Source: JBGLNJ01 sp964353405 (GTDB taxonomy: Bacteria; Chloroflexota; Anaerolineae; Fen-1058). Taken from it: a stretch of DNA of 13,786 bases. Made by a program: the position numbers and the translations under genes. The notes beneath the pieces are model-generated. The model ran no database searches. It saw only the letters and a list, made by a program, of their open reading frames with translations, and was not told the origin of the DNA. Positions within the stretch are counted from its first letter, which is position 1; the number at the start of each line of letters is the position of its first letter. The stretch covers positions 1-13,786 of the forward strand of contig CAYGWJ010000004.1 in NCBI GenBank assembly GCA_964353405.1, in the 5' to 3' direction. This document shows, one piece after another, positions 13,041-13,786 of this stretch.

Positions 13041-13263
13041 AGAACAATCCTCTCACTATCATCAACAGTCCTAGAATCGCCAGTGGGATGCCGACAATAG
13101 CCCCAAGGATGGTCAGGCTGACGACCACACCCACGATCATCAACACCGCGCCCAGCACCACGGCGACGATCCGACCAGTGAACTCGACGATCATAGCGAT
13201 GAGCCGCCACAGCGCCACAAACGGCCACAAGATCCAGGGTGTTCCACGTTCTGCTCTAGACAT
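13039..13263 (-). CDS. Small two-helix membrane protein, function unknown
   Basis: A 74-residue protein: a short basic start, W-I-L-W-P-F-V-A-L-W-R-L-I, then two hydrophobic stretches (about 23-47 and 49-70) rich in Val, Ile and Gly, ending M-I-V-R-G-L-F. It looks complete, and I have a recollection of similar 70-residue proteins in Chloroflexota, but no function is known to me. AGGAG (13271-13275) lies seven bases before the ATG and overlaps the TAG stop of the upstream 52-residue gene, so translation is probably coupled. Confidence 0.75.
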   Translation of the reverse strand: MSRAERGTPWILWPFVALWRLIAMIVEFTGRIVAVVLGAVLMIVGVVVSLTILGAIVGIPLAILGLLMIVRGLF

Positions 13264-13273
13264 GCTATTGCTC

Positions 13274-13432
13274 CTAGGATTGGTTTTGCACCAATGCCTT
13301 TTGATACGCCTTCCAGCCCGGGCACCACGTGATGTGCCACCGCCAGAGTTTAGCTAAAACCGAATCCGGCTTTTGCTCGGAGCGTTTTCGAATCGGACAG
13401 TCTTCGCACGCGAATTTCTTCACGTCTGCCAT
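13274..13432 (-). CDS. Small cysteine-containing protein (52 aa), function unknown
   Basis: A gene of 52 codons: ATG at 13430-13432, TAG at 13274-13276. It begins M-A-D-V-K-K-F-A-C-E-D-C-P-I-R-K, giving a C-x-x-C pair (Cys9, Cys12), and continues with AKLWRWHITWCPGWKAYQKA, which has four Trp and a third Cys (37). The order CxxC, then W-R-W-H, then C-P-G-W-K suggests a small metal-binding or redox protein; no named family is recognised. GGAGG (13438-13442) lies five bases before the ATG. The next gene's ribosome site overlaps its stop, which supports a real operon. Confidence 0.7.
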   Translation of the reverse strand: MADVKKFACEDCPIRKRSEQKPDSVLAKLWRWHITWCPGWKAYQKALVQNQS

Positions 13433-13447
13433 TTCATCCTCCATTGT

Positions 13448-13585
13448 TCAAGCGGCCTCGTTGTCGCGGATTTGCCGCCCAATCTCATCCTGATGCGAGT
13501 CGTACTGCACCCAAACTGGAATCCGCGTGCCAGCGATGCGCAGCTCTCTGCCACAAACATAGAGTTCCTTTGCCGGAGAGAGTTT

Positions 13586-13588
<3 letters not shown>
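13448..13588 (-). CDS. Possible small protein (46 aa), start inside the heptamer array
   Basis: ATG at 13586-13588 to TGA at 13448-13450. It begins M-K-L-S-P-A-K-E-L-Y-V-C-G-R-E and later has IPVWVQYDSHQDEIGRQIRD. It lies 15 bp upstream of the 52-residue gene on the same strand. There is no Shine-Dalgarno, because the region before the ATG is the ATCACGY repeat and an in-frame TGA lies three codons upstream. It may be a genuine small gene, or the C-terminus of a longer gene whose front was replaced by repeats. No family recognised. Confidence 0.42.
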
Positions 13589-13648
<60 letters not shown>

Positions 13649-13661
13649 TTGTAGGGTCTTG

Positions 13662-13723
13662 TAATATCGTACCTCCAATAGTCGTGTAATATCGTACCTT
13701 AACAGCCTCATAATTTCGTACCT
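13662..13723 (+). repeat. Three iterons, TAATATCGTACCT type
   Basis: Copies lie at 13662-13674, 13687-13699 and 13711-13723. The first two are identical, each preceded by TG (13660-13674 and 13685-13699 match over 15 bases); the third has one change (TAATTTCGTACCT). Starts are spaced 25 and 24 bases, about two and a third helical turns each. All have the same orientation, which fits protein-binding sites at a transposon end. Confidence 0.85.
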
Positions 13724-13741
13724 TCTGCGGTACACTTCCCA

Positions 13742-13786
13742 CTACCTGGCCCCTGCGTTTCCCAGGTAGGTAGGAGGTGTTCGATG
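13742..13786 (+). promoter_or_regulatory. Hairpin, Shine-Dalgarno and start codon of a gene leaving the window
   Basis: CTACCTGG (13742-13749) pairs perfectly with 13762-13769 around a 12-nt loop. Two bases later AGGAGGT (13772-13778) precedes the ATG at 13784-13786 by five bases. A stem right before the ribosome site could block read-through translation from outside promoters, a control known in some insertion sequences. Only the start codon of the gene is present. Confidence 0.6.

Larger units (their letters stand above)
13650..13786 (+). mobile_element. Left end of a putative IS21-like or other Mu-type transposable element (partial)
   Basis: The segment holds three spaced copies of a TAATATCGTACCT-like motif, then a hairpin, then AGGAGGT (13772-13778) five bases before an ATG that is the last codon of the window. 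Multiple transposase-binding repeats just inside a TG-starting terminus, followed within about 130 bp by the first gene, are typical of IS21-family elements (istA) and other elements with Mu/Tn7-type integrase-fold transposases. The outer boundary could be the TG at 13650 or at 13660. No transposase sequence is visible, so the family is inference. Confidence 0.5.

Overview
The window reads as chromosomal DNA of a fairly GC-rich bacterium, most likely from the phylum Chloroflexota (Anaerolineae-like). This is inferred from gene style and from the many short tandem and palindromic intergenic repeats; there is no rRNA or other taxonomic marker. Almost every credible gene lies on the minus strand, so transcription runs from about 13590 down to about 650. 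The long plus-strand reading frames are antisense shadows.

Left edge (1-670): a graveyard of fragments. It holds the C-terminus of an unidentified, possibly transposase-derived protein (2-199), the C-terminal half of a HEPN-domain protein (about 228-462, plus) and a decayed WD40 repeat (about 455-570, minus). It is closed by a degenerate 7-bp tandem repeat into which the next gene runs.

Centre (649-11420): a co-directional minus-strand series. In transcription order it holds a solute-binding/VWA fusion protein; a TPR / zinc-ribbon / membrane protein; a two-TM coiled-coil protein; an NfeD-family protein; an SPFH (stomatin/slipin) protein; a GNAT acetyltransferase; a small TumA-like protein; a LivJ/LivK-type lipoprotein; an M48 (HtpX-like) membrane peptidase with a long C-terminal extension; and a GPH-family sugar:cation symporter. 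The first five look like one envelope-associated module (VWA sensor or scaffold, TPR adaptor, NfeD/SPFH microdomain proteins). Joint function is inference from order and spacing.

Right part (11430-13588): a DUF433/DUF5615 toxin-antitoxin pair, an Nmad2-like protein (nucleotide-modification-associated), the 3' remnant of an MFS transporter, and three small genes. Two of these (52 and 46 aa) are very short.

Right edge (about 13650-13786): three iterated copies of a TAATATCGTACC-like motif, a hairpin, a strong Shine-Dalgarno and an ATG at the last base. This looks like the left end of an IS21-like or other Mu-type transposase element whose first gene begins as the window ends.

The most unusual feature is four arrays of heptanucleotide repeats from two sequence families: GCCTCYT at 590-673 and 3795-3906, and ATYACGY at 5854-5888 and 13586-13648. 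All sit at gene boundaries. The array at 3795-3906 fills essentially the whole gap before the M48 gene and, on the coding strand, forms a ladder of Shine-Dalgarno sequences.
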